A stretch of DNA of 57,000 nucleotides from Streptomyces klenkii (lineage in GTDB: Bacteria > Actinomycetota > Actinomycetes > Streptomycetales > Streptomycetaceae): the NCBI RefSeq assembly GCF_003626645.1, contig NZ_RBAM01000023.1, positions 1-57,000 of the forward strand, given 5' to 3'. The position numbers were made by a program, and so were the translations under genes. Shown in pieces: positions 1 to 9,101 of this stretch; the first letter of the stretch is position 1, and each line of letters opens with the position of its first letter. The notes under the pieces are model-generated. The model searched no databases and was not told the origin of the DNA. It was given only the letters and a program-made list of their open reading frames with translations.

Positions 1-127
1 GTTCAAGGCGTACCACGTCGAGGGCACGTCCTGGGACATCTACGACCCGGTCGCCAACATCACCGCCGCCTGCAACTACGCGGCCGACAAGTACGGCTCG
101 ATGGACAACGTCAACTCCGCGTACTGA
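1..127 (+). CDS. Lytic transglycosylase (SLT domain), C-terminal fragment
   Basis: The window opens inside this gene; only the last 41 codons are present, in the frame starting at base 2 and ending at TGA 125-127. The visible residues (FKAYHVEGTSWDIYDPVANI, then a stretch with AACNYAADKYGSMDNVNSAY) match the end of the SLT/lysozyme-like fold of secreted Streptomyces transglycosylases, where the IYDPVANI...AACNYAADKYGS segment closes the catalytic domain. Such enzymes cleave peptidoglycan outside the membrane. The catalytic Glu and signal peptide lie outside the window, so activity cannot be judged. A strong hairpin follows the stop. Confidence 0.8.
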   Translation, partial: FKAYHVEGTSWDIYDPVANITAACNYAADKYGSMDNVNSAY

Positions 128-179
128 TCCGGAGTCGGCAGTAGACGGCTGACAGCAGCCGGCTGATCACCACCGTGAC

Positions 180-213
180 GGCGGTGGCACCCCTGAGAAG
201 GGGCGCCACCGCC
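180..213 (+). terminator. Hairpin terminator after the transglycosylase
   Basis: Arms GGCGGTGGC (180-188) and GCCACCGCC (205-213) pair perfectly. Inside them CCCC and GGGG pair around a TGAGAA loop, giving a 13-bp stem with one mismatch. There is no U-tract, as is usual in Streptomyces. It lies 53 bases past the stop. Confidence 0.75.
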
Positions 214-295
214 CTCACGCGTGTGCGAGGAGGCATGGACGGCCCCGGAAGTGGCAAGCGGTGGATAGACGACCGATGAACACCGGAGGCACACG

Positions 296-844
296 ATGTT
301 ACGGAACACCCTGCCCCTGCCCCTGACGGCGGCCGCCTCGGCCGCGGCGATAGCGGTGGTGGCCGCCCTCGGCGCCGCGGGCACCGCCTCGGCCGCCCCG
401 ACAGCCGCCGGGAAGACGCCGACCTGCGACGTCTCCGGCCTCAAGGCCTCGCTGACGGACAAGGGCGGTCACCAGAACGGCATGTCCCACGAGGGGACCG
501 TGCTGGTGCTGACGAACACGTCCGACCGCACGTGCGCCCTGCGCGGCTACCCCGGCCTGCAACTGGAGGACGCCCAGCACAACGCCGTCACGACGAACAC
601 CACTTGGGGGAGCACCTACTTCATCCCCGACCCCGGCAAGAACACGCTCCTCGTACGCCCCGGCGGTTCGGCGGAGGCCGCGCTGGCATGGGCGCACGCC
701 GATGCCCCGCGCATGGTGCAGGCCGGCTACCTGCGGGTCACGCCGCCCGCCTCCCACGGCTTCCTGACGATCCCGTTCGAGAGGGTCGTGACCAACGGCG
801 ACCTGTCCGTCACCGCCTTCGCGCGCAGCATCGACGTTTCCTGA
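296..844 (+). CDS. Secreted DUF4232 domain protein
   Basis: 182 aa. An N-terminal signal peptide (about residues 1-34: hydrophobic Ala/Leu/Val core ending in AGTASAA) is followed by a DUF4232 domain (about 42-178). The domain shows CDVSGL, the VLVLTNTSDRTCALRGYPGL segment with its Cys, and the late GGSAEAALAW strand. DUF4232 proteins are small beta-sandwich exported proteins common in Streptomyces; their role is unknown, and many are lipoproteins. This one has no lipobox, so it is probably released or held at the wall. The start is ATG 296, preceded by CGGAGG at about 7 bases. It stands alone. Confidence 0.9.
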   Translation: MLRNTLPLPLTAAASAAAIAVVAALGAAGTASAAPTAAGKTPTCDVSGLKASLTDKGGHQNGMSHEGTVLVLTNTSDRTCALRGYPGLQLEDAQHNAVTTNTTWGSTYFIPDPGKNTLLVRPGGSAEAALAWAHADAPRMVQAGYLRVTPPASHGFLTIPFERVVTNGDLSVTAFARSIDVS

Positions 845-877
845 TCGCGGAACCCGGCCCCGAGCGCTCCCTGTTGC

Positions 878-930
878 CGTAGACCTGCCGCTCCGTAGAC
901 CAGCCACCCGTAGATCTGCCACCACGTAGA
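878..930 (+). repeat. Four CGTAGA repeats at 15-16 bp spacing
   Basis: CGTAGA occurs at 878, 894, 909 and 925, each followed by a pyrimidine-rich GCC-containing spacer (CTGCC, CAGCC, CTGCC, CCGCC). The regular spacing is about one and a half helical turns. It lies upstream of the giant-protein gene at 1086 in an otherwise empty 240-bp intergenic stretch. It could be a binding-site array or a decayed tandem duplication. Confidence 0.6.
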
Positions 931-1036
931 GATCCGCCGGCCGAAAGGGCACTCGTTCGGCCTAACGCGCGGTGCGCCGTCCGGGGTAAGTGACTGGTGG
1001 TACCCCACGGGTATCCGCGGCGTCCCGGATCCGCGA

Positions 1037-1054
1037 TGCTCGCTTTTGCGAGCA
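1037..1054 (+). other. Perfect stem-loop in the leader of the giant-protein unit
   Basis: TGCTCGC, a TTTT loop, then GCGAGCA: a 7-bp perfect stem 32 bases before the ATG at 1086. It could be a weak attenuator or terminator, or mRNA-stabilising structure. No function is proven. Confidence 0.5.
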
Positions 1055-1085
1055 CCCGGCCCGGCGTACGGCAACAGGGGGCGAG

Positions 1086-4000
1086 ATGAGCACACCCGCA
1101 TCGATCCGCATTCTGCGCGGCACCGACCTGATGGACCTCTCCTTCGGCTTTCCCGGGCTGCGGCTCGACGACACGGCGGGCCGGCGGCGGCTGGTCCGCG
1201 CGGATCCGCAGCGGGACGGCCTGCTGGTCGTCACCTTCGGGCCGCAGCACGTGGTGGAACACGCGTTCAACGACCAAGTGCCGGGCGAATCCCGGGACCT
1301 GCCGGTGGACTCCAGGATCAGCGGCCGCAGCGTGCTGGTCTTCGAGGTCGGGCCGCAGGAGGCGATCGACTACACCGAGGACGGGCTGCTCGCCGCCATG
1401 GGCAGACTGCCCCTGCGCGTCGTCGACGCGGCCCGGGAACCCGAACGGCAGCCCCTCACCGTGACCGTCCGGCCCGCCGGCGTGGAGGGGACGTCCGGCG
1501 AAGACGAAGGCGGAGGCGAAAGCGCGGGCGGCCGGGGTGCCACGGCCAGGACCCTCGCGCTCGTACGCCTGCTGCGCACCACCGCCGAACTCACGGCGCG
1601 CTACGGCCTCCGGCCCACCCTCGAAGCGGCCGCCGCGGCAGGAGCGGTCATCGAGCCGTCCGATGCCGACGACGATGCCGGCTCCGAGGAGGTGGCAGCG
1701 GTGGCGGCCGCGGGCCCCCAGGATCCGCTCGCCGACCCCGATCACCCCGCCACGGGCATCGAACTGCCCTACCGGCTCTACCTCTCGCCCTCCCAGAAGG
1801 GCCGCTGGATCCACCGCGGGGCGGTTCCCGACCCCGGGCCGGGCGAGCGCGTCGAGCTGTGGCACACCAGGCTGGACGGCACCGGAGTGCGCGCTCTGTG
1901 GGACAGGGAGGGCGGCCGCGGGCCCGGCCCCGTCGAACCCCCGCCCTTCCGGCAGGCGCTCCTGCCCGAGGACCGGCACGACATCGTCGACCTCACCTCC
2001 AACGCCGGTCTCCGCAAGCCCGGCGGGCAGCCCTACGTCCCGAAGCCCGTCGACGTGAGCGTGCTGATGCTCTCGGCCGTCGGCGGCTGGCTGGACAGCC
2101 TCGGGACCTGGCCCGAGCGCCCCGCCGGCATCTCGCTCTCGGAGTGGCGCAACCGTACGTCGATGGGCCGGGACCACTACGTCCGGGTGATGCGCGAGGG
2201 ATTCCTGTGCCCCTTCGGGCACAAGGCGGTCCTGGTCACGGTCACCGAGCGGAAATTCGGCGACCCCCGCGCCGCCTATCTCAACCAGCGGGAATTCGTC
2301 GTGGTCCGCGAGCCCTTGCGCACGTACGACCCCTCGGTTCCCCTGCCGGGCAGCGCCGATCCGGGCAGCCCGCTGACGAACATGCTGTTCCCGTTCCGCA
2401 GCGTTCGCATCGGCACGGTGGTGACGCCGGACCTCGTCCCGCCCGCCGACCGGCAGAAGTTCTTTCCCGCGACACGGACCGAGGATCCGTTCCGGTTCGC
2501 GGTCACCGCGGTGGACCACAGCGGGCGCATCGTGGAATTCCGTACGCCCCTGCAATTCCTCGACGAAGCCAAGGCGTCCGGTGGCGAACTCGCCCGCGCC
2601 GTCAACGAGTACAACGCCCTGGACAGCAACCCGCCCACGGCCGCCACCCCCGCCACGGCCGTCGAGGTCCCCACCCTTACCGGCGCCGACCTGCTCGGGC
2701 AGACCGTGGCGCTCGCCCCCACGCAACTGGCCGACGACACCAGCCTCGACGTGGCACAGATGGTGTGGGGCATGGCCGCCCCGCCCGCCCTCGCCGACCC
2801 CGCTCCCGGCGATCCGGCCCGCTCGAAGAGCGCCCAGTTCCTCCCGCAGCTGCGCTGGGCCCACGCCACCGTGCCCGCCGTCAAGGCGCTCGCCGGCGGG
2901 GACGCCACCGTGCCCGTGGCCTACGCCAAGCGCTACGCCCTCTCCGGCTTCTCGCAGGCCGCCGACCCCGTCCGCCTGCCCAACAAGGGCCAGGTCTTCC
3001 TCAGCCTGCTTACGCCCACCGGCAATCCGCTCACGATGGACTTCCAGCAGCAGAGCGACCGCGCGGGCGGGCTCTCGGCGCCCAGCATCGCCGTGGCGGG
3101 GCTGTCGCGCCTGACCGGTCCCGTCTCCGGCGTCGCGGACGCCCTCCACACGGACCCCCTGGACCTCATCGCCAACGGCACCTTCCAGCCGGACAAGTAC
3201 TTCCGCCCGCTGGACGCCATCGACAAGATCGGCCCCAGGCTGCTGGGCCTGATCCCGCTCGCCCAGGTGATCAAGCTCGTGGACGGGCTGGACAAGCCGC
3301 TGAAGGTGCCGAACTTCTTCACCGAGACCATCACGGCCGTCACCGGCTTCCTCTCCGACCTGCAACGCGTCCGCGACCTGATCACCCACGAGATCGACCG
3401 CTACCCGGCCGCCGCGCGCCGCGTCGCCGACACCGCGGAGGTGTTCGTCAGGACCGTCGGCGACTTCATCGCGCAGCGGCTCCCCGGGCGCACCGCGCCC
3501 CCCACCACCTCGATGCAGGACGTCGACAACGCCTTCAACGCCTTCAGCGCCGCCCTGACCGACCTCCTGAACGCCCTGCCCGCCGACGCGGACCCCGGGG
3601 TCCGGGCCCTCCTGGCCCGCGTACGGCAGCAGGTCGCGACGTGGACCACCGGCGCCGGGCAGGCGATCGCCCTCCGCGAAGCCGTCCAGCGGGCGGCCCA
3701 GGGCGCCAAACTCCCCGAGACCGTCAACGCCCGCCTGGAGTGGAACCCCGAGATCCAGCAGTTCCCGGCGACCGACCCCGTCTTCGTGCCCGAGCCCGGC
3801 GGCCGCTTCTCGATCATCGTCGACGTCCGCGGATCACTGCGCTCCGACCTGACCGTCGGCGCGGACATCACGTGCAGCCTGGAGAAGTTCAGCCTCCTGC
3901 TGATCCCGCCGCCGTTCCGGGTCCTCAAACTCACCTTCAAACACGTCCGCTTCAGCATGCGCGCCGGCAAGAAGCCCGACATCGACGTCGTCCTCGACAG

Positions 4001-4811
4001 CATCGACTTCATCGGGCCCCTCTCCTTCGTGCAGACCCTGCGCCGGCTCATCCCCGTCGACGGCTTCAGCGACCCGCCGGGCATCCAGGTCACCCCCTCG
4101 GGCATCACCGCCCGCTACGCACTGCCGCTGCCCAACCTCGCCATCGGCGTGTTCAGCCTGGAGAACCTGCGCCTGGGCGCCTACCTCGACCTGCCGTTCA
4201 TCGGCCGCACCGTCGAAATCGGCTTCTTCTTCTGCACCCGCCAGGCCCCCTTCCGGCTCACCGTCTCCCTCCTCGGCGGCGGAGGCTTCTTCGGCATCGT
4301 GCTGACCCCGGAGCGGGTGGCCGTGCTGGAGGGCGCCCTGGAGTTCGGCGCCGCGCTGTCGATGAACTTCGGAGTCGCGAGCGGCAGCCTGTCAGTGATG
4401 GCGGGCATCTACTACCGCCTGGAGCTCGGCACGGGCGGATCCCGGCTGACCGGCTACTTCAGGGCCCGGGGCGAGGTCGACGTCCTCGGCATCGTCTCCG
4501 CCTCCATCGAGATCTGCCTGGAGCTCACCTTCGAGCCGCCCAACACGGTCTCGGGACGCGCCCGGATCTCCGTCAGCATCCACATCGGCTTCTGGTCGCA
4601 GTCGGTCACGATCGAGTGCGAGAAGCGGTTCGTGGGCTCCGGGAACTCCCTGACCCCGCTGACCGCGGGAAGCGCGGCGAGCGCCGAGGCGGCCGGAGCC
4701 GGCCGACCCGTCACCTTCGCCGAAATGATGGCGCCCTACACCGACCCGGTCACCGGCGCCCGGCGCGACCCCGTCGCCGAGTACTGCACCGCCTTCGCGG
4801 AAGTGAGCTGA
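1086..4811 (+). CDS. Giant uncharacterised protein A (1241 aa)
   Basis: I do not recognise a named family. The start ATG 1086 is preceded by GGGGGCGAG; an in-frame start 96 bases upstream has no ribosome site and would add an unlikely Arg-rich tail. No signal peptide or membrane helix is visible, so it is probably cytoplasmic or exported by a non-classical route. Residues 1-125 look beta-rich. Two low-complexity acidic/Ala linkers sit near 140-160 and 190-225. A helical stretch lies at about 755-880. Residues 898-1184 are a long run of alternating hydrophobic strands (LKLTFKHVRFSM, GIYYRLEL, SVSIHIGFWSQSVTIECEKR) that resembles beta-rich C-termini of other huge bacterial proteins of unknown role. 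The next gene starts 3 bases after the stop, so the two are co-translated and their products probably work together. Confidence 0.9.
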   Translation: MSTPASIRILRGTDLMDLSFGFPGLRLDDTAGRRRLVRADPQRDGLLVVTFGPQHVVEHAFNDQVPGESRDLPVDSRISGRSVLVFEVGPQEAIDYTEDGLLAAMGRLPLRVVDAAREPERQPLTVTVRPAGVEGTSGEDEGGGESAGGRGATARTLALVRLLRTTAELTARYGLRPTLEAAAAAGAVIEPSDADDDAGSEEVAAVAAAGPQDPLADPDHPATGIELPYRLYLSPSQKGRWIHRGAVPDPGPGERVELWHTRLDGTGVRALWDREGGRGPGPVEPPPFRQALLPEDRHDIVDLTSNAGLRKPGGQPYVPKPVDVSVLMLSAVGGWLDSLGTWPERPAGISLSEWRNRTSMGRDHYVRVMREGFLCPFGHKAVLVTVTERKFGDPRAAYLNQREFVVVREPLRTYDPSVPLPGSADPGSPLTNMLFPFRSVRIGTVVTPDLVPPADRQKFFPATRTEDPFRFAVTAVDHSGRIVEFRTPLQFLDEAKASGGELARAVNEYNALDSNPPTAATPATAVEVPTLTGADLLGQTVALAPTQLADDTSLDVAQMVWGMAAPPALADPAPGDPARSKSAQFLPQLRWAHATVPAVKALAGGDATVPVAYAKRYALSGFSQAADPVRLPNKGQVFLSLLTPTGNPLTMDFQQQSDRAGGLSAPSIAVAGLSRLTGPVSGVADALHTDPLDLIANGTFQPDKYFRPLDAIDKIGPRLLGLIPLAQVIKLVDGLDKPLKVPNFFTETITAVTGFLSDLQRVRDLITHEIDRYPAAARRVADTAEVFVRTVGDFIAQRLPGRTAPPTTSMQDVDNAFNAFSAALTDLLNALPADADPGVRALLARVRQQVATWTTGAGQAIALREAVQRAAQGAKLPETVNARLEWNPEIQQFPATDPVFVPEPGGRFSIIVDVRGSLRSDLTVGADITCSLEKFSLLLIPPPFRVLKLTFKHVRFSMRAGKKPDIDVVLDSIDFIGPLSFVQTLRRLIPVDGFSDPPGIQVTPSGITARYALPLPNLAIGVFSLENLRLGAYLDLPFIGRTVEIGFFFCTRQAPFRLTVSLLGGGGFFGIVLTPERVAVLEGALEFGAALSMNFGVASGSLSVMAGIYYRLELGTGGSRLTGYFRARGEVDVLGIVSASIEICLELTFEPPNTVSGRARISVSIHIGFWSQSVTIECEKRFVGSGNSLTPLTAGSAASAEAAGAGRPVTFAEMMAPYTDPVTGARRDPVAEYCTAFAEVS

Positions 4812-4814
4812 GCC

Positions 4815-7800
4815 ATGCCCGAGACGATCCGGTGGACCGTACTGCCCGACGGGACGGCAGCCGGCGGAAAGCTCCGGCTGACCGTCCTCGTCAGCCCGCG
4901 CCTGACCGGAGCCGACACCCTCAAGTCCTTCCCCGGCTTCAAGGACGACTGGCCGAAGACCCTGCGCGACTACGCGGCCGCCCTCCAAGTGGAGTTCCGG
5001 AGCCCCGGCGGGACCACCGTGACCGTGCCCACCCAGCCGCAGACCGACCGCTTCCCGCCCGCCGACAGCGCCCTGTGGCCCCAACTGTTCGGCCCCGACA
5101 CGAAGGTGAGCCCGCCCCCCGGCGCCCTCGCCGCCGCCCCCGCCGGACCACCCGCACTGCGCTCCTTCCCCAGCAGGGCCGTCCACGAGCAGATCACCGC
5201 GCTGTACGAGGCGGCGGCGACCGCCACGGCCCACCGCCGGGCGTTCCCCGGCACCGGCGGCGATCCGCAGCTCGGGGCGGCCGCCGCGACCGCTGAGAGC
5301 CCGGCCGCCCAGGACCCGGTCGGCGAGGCCCCGGGGAGCTGGGACCATCCGCGGACACAGGACTTGACGGGCAACCTCACCCGGACCGTCCGGGCCTTCT
5401 CCAGCGACGTCGCCACCCTCTACGGCCGGCTCGACCGGCTGATCCAGGTGCCGCCCGGCGGCGGAGGCCCCCACGCCGCCGCGCCCCCCGACCCGTTCAG
5501 GCCGCTGTGCATCGACCGCACCGGGCCGGAGTACAAGAACGACCGCGCCCTGCTCGCACTCGCCGAGGCGTACCGCTTCTACGACCGCGCGACCCTCGCG
5601 AAGCCCCCCGTACCACCGGCCCGGCAGGCCGGCGACGCTACTTCCGTTGCTCCTGCCGCGCCACCTCCGCCGGCTTCTCCGCCCACGCCGCCCGACTTCG
5701 ACTTCCACGGGGCCTGCGCCCTCCTCGCCGACTACCCGGAGCTCCTGCGCCGCTTCGGACTGGCCCTCGACCTCCTGGTCACGCCCCCGCCCGGGCTCGC
5801 CGACCAGTGGCAGGCCCGGGTCTCCTTCACCGCCGCGCACGAGGAGCTCAACACCGACAAGAAGCTGCGCCCGTGGACCGTGCTGCGCCACGCCGCGGGC
5901 CGGCGCTTCGAGGCGTACGCGGCCGACGACGGGCTCCACGGCCACCGGATGCTCAAGCTGGGCGCCGACGAGGTCCACACCCTCGACCTCGACGTGGACG
6001 GCGCCGCGATGAAGTACGTGGAGTTCTCCCGCATCGTCGACCAGGTGCTCACCGGCGTGAGCGACCCGGGCCACGCGTCCTCCGGCGAACCCACCGCCCT
6101 GCCGGCCCTGCACGGCGCGGGCCTCACCGTCCTCTACGAGGGCCGCGACGCCTCCCTGGCCGACCAGATGGCGGCCGACGCCCATCACACGGCCGGAGTC
6201 GGCCCGGACGGCCGGCCGGTCGAGGCCGCCGTCCTCGACGCCGCCCACCTCGTCCGCGGCTACCGCGTGGACGTCGGCGTCGTCGACACCGCCACGGGCC
6301 GCGTCACCACCTGGTACCCGCTCTGCGCCCGCACCGGCGACTACGCCCTCAGACCGCCCGGCAAGCCCGCCGTTCCCATCGCGGCGGCCCCCGACGAAGG
6401 CAGCGTCAAGGCCACCGCCGTCACCGGGGACAAGACCGGCGCCAACCAGCTCTTCGTCCACCAGGCCCTGTTCGGCTGGCACGGCTGGAGCCTGGCCGCG
6501 CCGCCGCCCGGCCGGACGATCGGCGCTGGCAACGAGCCCGAGGTGCCCAACCCGGAGGTGTCGGACAAGTTCCCGCTGGACGCCACGTTCCGGCCGACCG
6601 CCGGCACCCTGCCCGCCCTGCGCTACCGCCGCACGTACCGGCTGCGCGCCCGCCTCGTCGACCTCGCGGGCAACAGCCTTGCCCCCGCGGCCCCGGCCGT
6701 CGAGGGCACCGCGACCGACCCCGTCACGTACGCGCGGTGGGAGCCCGTACCGCCGCCCGCGATCGTGCCGAAGTGGCCGTTCCTGGAGGGCGAGTCCGAG
6801 CCGCGGCTGGTCATCCGCAGCACCGTCGACGAGCACGGCACGCCCATGTCACCGCTGGAGTGGGCGACGCGGCGGAACGGCGAAGTCCCCGACCACGGGC
6901 CGGGCGACCCCCTCGACGGCCCCGACCGGCGCTACCGCTCCTTCGACGAACGGCACGTCAGCCCGCCCAAGACCTCCCTGCTCATGGCCGAGCAGCACGG
7001 GCAGTACGACGGCGTCTTCGGGCCGGGCAAATCCGCGGACGTGCGGAGCGAGTACTTCGCCGCCGCCTCCCGCGAGGCCGGCACCTACCTCGACACGGTC
7101 GTCCGCCTCGCCGAGAACCCGCGCATCGCCCGCGACCTGAAGGCCGCCCACGCCATCCACGTCGTCAAGCACAACCCGCACGACACCTCGGCCCTCACCG
7201 AACTGCCCGTGGTCCGCGGCGCCGGCCTCAAGCAGGGCGAGTACGTCATCCACAGCGCCGATCAGCTGCTCCTGCCCTACCTGCCCGACGTCCTGGCGCG
7301 CGGCCTCTCCCTGCGCGGGCTGCCGGGCGCGCGCCCCAACGAGACGTACGCGTTCACCGGGCCCTGGCCGCAGGCACGGCCCCTGCGGCTGAGAATCGAG
7401 GAGGGCGACGGCCCGCCGTCGCAGGGGGCGGGCGGCGTCGTGACCGTCTTCCTGCCCAAGGGCGAGACCGCGACCGTCCGCATGAGCTGCCGGGTCGACG
7501 CAGCCGACCTCGACCTCTTCCGTGCCTGGCGGATCCTGACCGGATCGGCCCTGTGGAACGACCCCGTGCGGCTGCCGCAGCCGCAGAAGGACGAGCTGAC
7601 GGCCGCGGCCGCCGGCGGCGAGAACTGGATGATCACCCCGTGGGTGGAGGTCACCCTCGTCCACGCCGTGGAACGGCCGCTGGAACCCCCTGTGCTGGGG
7701 GAGCTGACGTTCTCCCGCGACGCCGGCCGGACCTTCGCCACGCTCTCCGGCTCCCTGCGCACCCACGCTAAGAGCACCGGGCGGGTCGACCTCGACGCCA

Positions 7801-9101
7801 CCTGGACGGAGTGGCACGACGATCCCACCGAGCCGGAGCCCCGGCAGATCGCCGGGCACGACCACATCGGCGAGATCACGGTGGAGCCGTTCGACAACGA
7901 CATCAGGCTCAGCGACTTCCGGCACGGCGACGTCCGCCACGAGTTCCGCGACACCCGGCACCGCAACGTCACCTACACCCCGACCGCGACCACCCGCTTC
8001 CGCGAGTACTTCCACCCGGCCATCACCGACCGCACCGAACTCATCACCAGCCCGGGCCCCGGCAGCACCGGTCCCTCCGGCAAGGGCTGGGCCGTGCCCG
8101 GCACGCGCCGTCCCGAACCGCCCGTGATCAGCCACCTCGTGCCCACCTTCAGCCGGCAGCGCACCGTCGACCACGCCCTCCACCGCGTCACCCGCACCCG
8201 GCGGCACGCCGGCGTCCGCGTCTACCTCAAGCGCCCCTGGTTCTCCTCCGGCGACGACGAACTCCTCGCCGTCGTCCTCGACCCGGGCAGCAAGCTGCCC
8301 GCCGAACTGGTCACCCGCTGCGGCACCGACCCCGTATGGGCCGACGACTCCGTCCTGCCCCGCCTGCGGCCGGCCAACTTCCCGAACGCCGAACGCACCG
8401 CCACCGGCGTGCTCGCCGAGCAGGCCGGCGACGCGCCCGTGACCGTACCGCTGGCGCTCTTCCCGCCCGTCTTCGACCGCCGGCTCGGCCTGTGGTCCTG
8501 CGACATCGACGTCGACCTCGGCGACCTCGCCGACAGCCCCGCCTACTTCCCGTACGTGCGCCTGGCCCTCGCCCGCTACCAGCCCTTCTCCCTCGACCCC
8601 CTGCACATGTCGAAGGTCGCCCTCGCGGAGTTCGTCCAGCTGCTGCCCGACCGCACCGTCACCGCCGCCATGGCCGCCACCGGCAATCAGATCCACCTCG
8701 AACTGACCGGACCGGCCGCCCCCAACGCCCTCGGCGCGCTCGCGGGCACGGGCCAGGCGGGGATGGCGGCGAGCCGCCGCGTCGTCGCCACGGTGCAGAA
8801 GCGCGGCCGCGGCGCCGGCGACCTCGAATGGGCGGCCGCCGCCCCGGCCGTCGAACTGACCTGCACCGCCCGCGGCACGGGCTTCGCCTGGACCGGCGAC
8901 CTCACCCCGCCGGCCACCGCCCTGTTCACCGACTACCGGCTCCTGATCGAGGAACACGAGACCTACCTCACCGACCGTGCCACGGCCACCGGCACGGTCA
9001 CGGCCGGGGGAGCCGACCGGCCGGTGGCGCGCCGGCTCATCCACGCCGACTACTTCGGCCTGACGGTGTCGTTGCTCGGCCGGATCGTCTTGGAGGAGTG
9101 A
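4815..9101 (+). CDS. Giant uncharacterised protein B (1428 aa)
   Basis: No family recognised. It begins with ATG 4815, three bases after the stop of the previous gene, which implies translational coupling. No signal peptide or transmembrane segment is seen. The protein appears to be built of several beta-rich modules: an N-terminal one (residues 1-75, with RLTVLVSPRL), a helical region near 195-215, a module ending near 600-620 with YRLRARLVDLAGN, and an aromatic/His/Arg-rich segment near 1030-1075 (FRDTRHRNVTYTP, TTRFREYFHP). Similar YRLRARLVDLAGN-type and RFREYF-type phrases occur, as I recall, in other very large unknown bacterial proteins, which suggests a structural or assembly role rather than an enzyme. 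The last 52 bases overlap the end of the convergent polyketide synthase gene. Confidence 0.9.
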   Translation: MPETIRWTVLPDGTAAGGKLRLTVLVSPRLTGADTLKSFPGFKDDWPKTLRDYAAALQVEFRSPGGTTVTVPTQPQTDRFPPADSALWPQLFGPDTKVSPPPGALAAAPAGPPALRSFPSRAVHEQITALYEAAATATAHRRAFPGTGGDPQLGAAAATAESPAAQDPVGEAPGSWDHPRTQDLTGNLTRTVRAFSSDVATLYGRLDRLIQVPPGGGGPHAAAPPDPFRPLCIDRTGPEYKNDRALLALAEAYRFYDRATLAKPPVPPARQAGDATSVAPAAPPPPASPPTPPDFDFHGACALLADYPELLRRFGLALDLLVTPPPGLADQWQARVSFTAAHEELNTDKKLRPWTVLRHAAGRRFEAYAADDGLHGHRMLKLGADEVHTLDLDVDGAAMKYVEFSRIVDQVLTGVSDPGHASSGEPTALPALHGAGLTVLYEGRDASLADQMAADAHHTAGVGPDGRPVEAAVLDAAHLVRGYRVDVGVVDTATGRVTTWYPLCARTGDYALRPPGKPAVPIAAAPDEGSVKATAVTGDKTGANQLFVHQALFGWHGWSLAAPPPGRTIGAGNEPEVPNPEVSDKFPLDATFRPTAGTLPALRYRRTYRLRARLVDLAGNSLAPAAPAVEGTATDPVTYARWEPVPPPAIVPKWPFLEGESEPRLVIRSTVDEHGTPMSPLEWATRRNGEVPDHGPGDPLDGPDRRYRSFDERHVSPPKTSLLMAEQHGQYDGVFGPGKSADVRSEYFAAASREAGTYLDTVVRLAENPRIARDLKAAHAIHVVKHNPHDTSALTELPVVRGAGLKQGEYVIHSADQLLLPYLPDVLARGLSLRGLPGARPNETYAFTGPWPQARPLRLRIEEGDGPPSQGAGGVVTVFLPKGETATVRMSCRVDAADLDLFRAWRILTGSALWNDPVRLPQPQKDELTAAAAGGENWMITPWVEVTLVHAVERPLEPPVLGELTFSRDAGRTFATLSGSLRTHAKSTGRVDLDATWTEWHDDPTEPEPRQIAGHDHIGEITVEPFDNDIRLSDFRHGDVRHEFRDTRHRNVTYTPTATTRFREYFHPAITDRTELITSPGPGSTGPSGKGWAVPGTRRPEPPVISHLVPTFSRQRTVDHALHRVTRTRRHAGVRVYLKRPWFSSGDDELLAVVLDPGSKLPAELVTRCGTDPVWADDSVLPRLRPANFPNAERTATGVLAEQAGDAPVTVPLALFPPVFDRRLGLWSCDIDVDLGDLADSPAYFPYVRLALARYQPFSLDPLHMSKVALAEFVQLLPDRTVTAAMAATGNQIHLELTGPAAPNALGALAGTGQAGMAASRRVVATVQKRGRGAGDLEWAAAAPAVELTCTARGTGFAWTGDLTPPATALFTDYRLLIEEHETYLTDRATATGTVTAGGADRPVARRLIHADYFGLTVSLLGRIVLEE

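Noticed and set aside
810..3389. Long minus-strand open frame of 859 codons opposite the first giant gene
   Set aside because: Gly/Arg/Val-rich low-complexity translation with no family features; it mirrors the GC bias of the real plus-strand gene.
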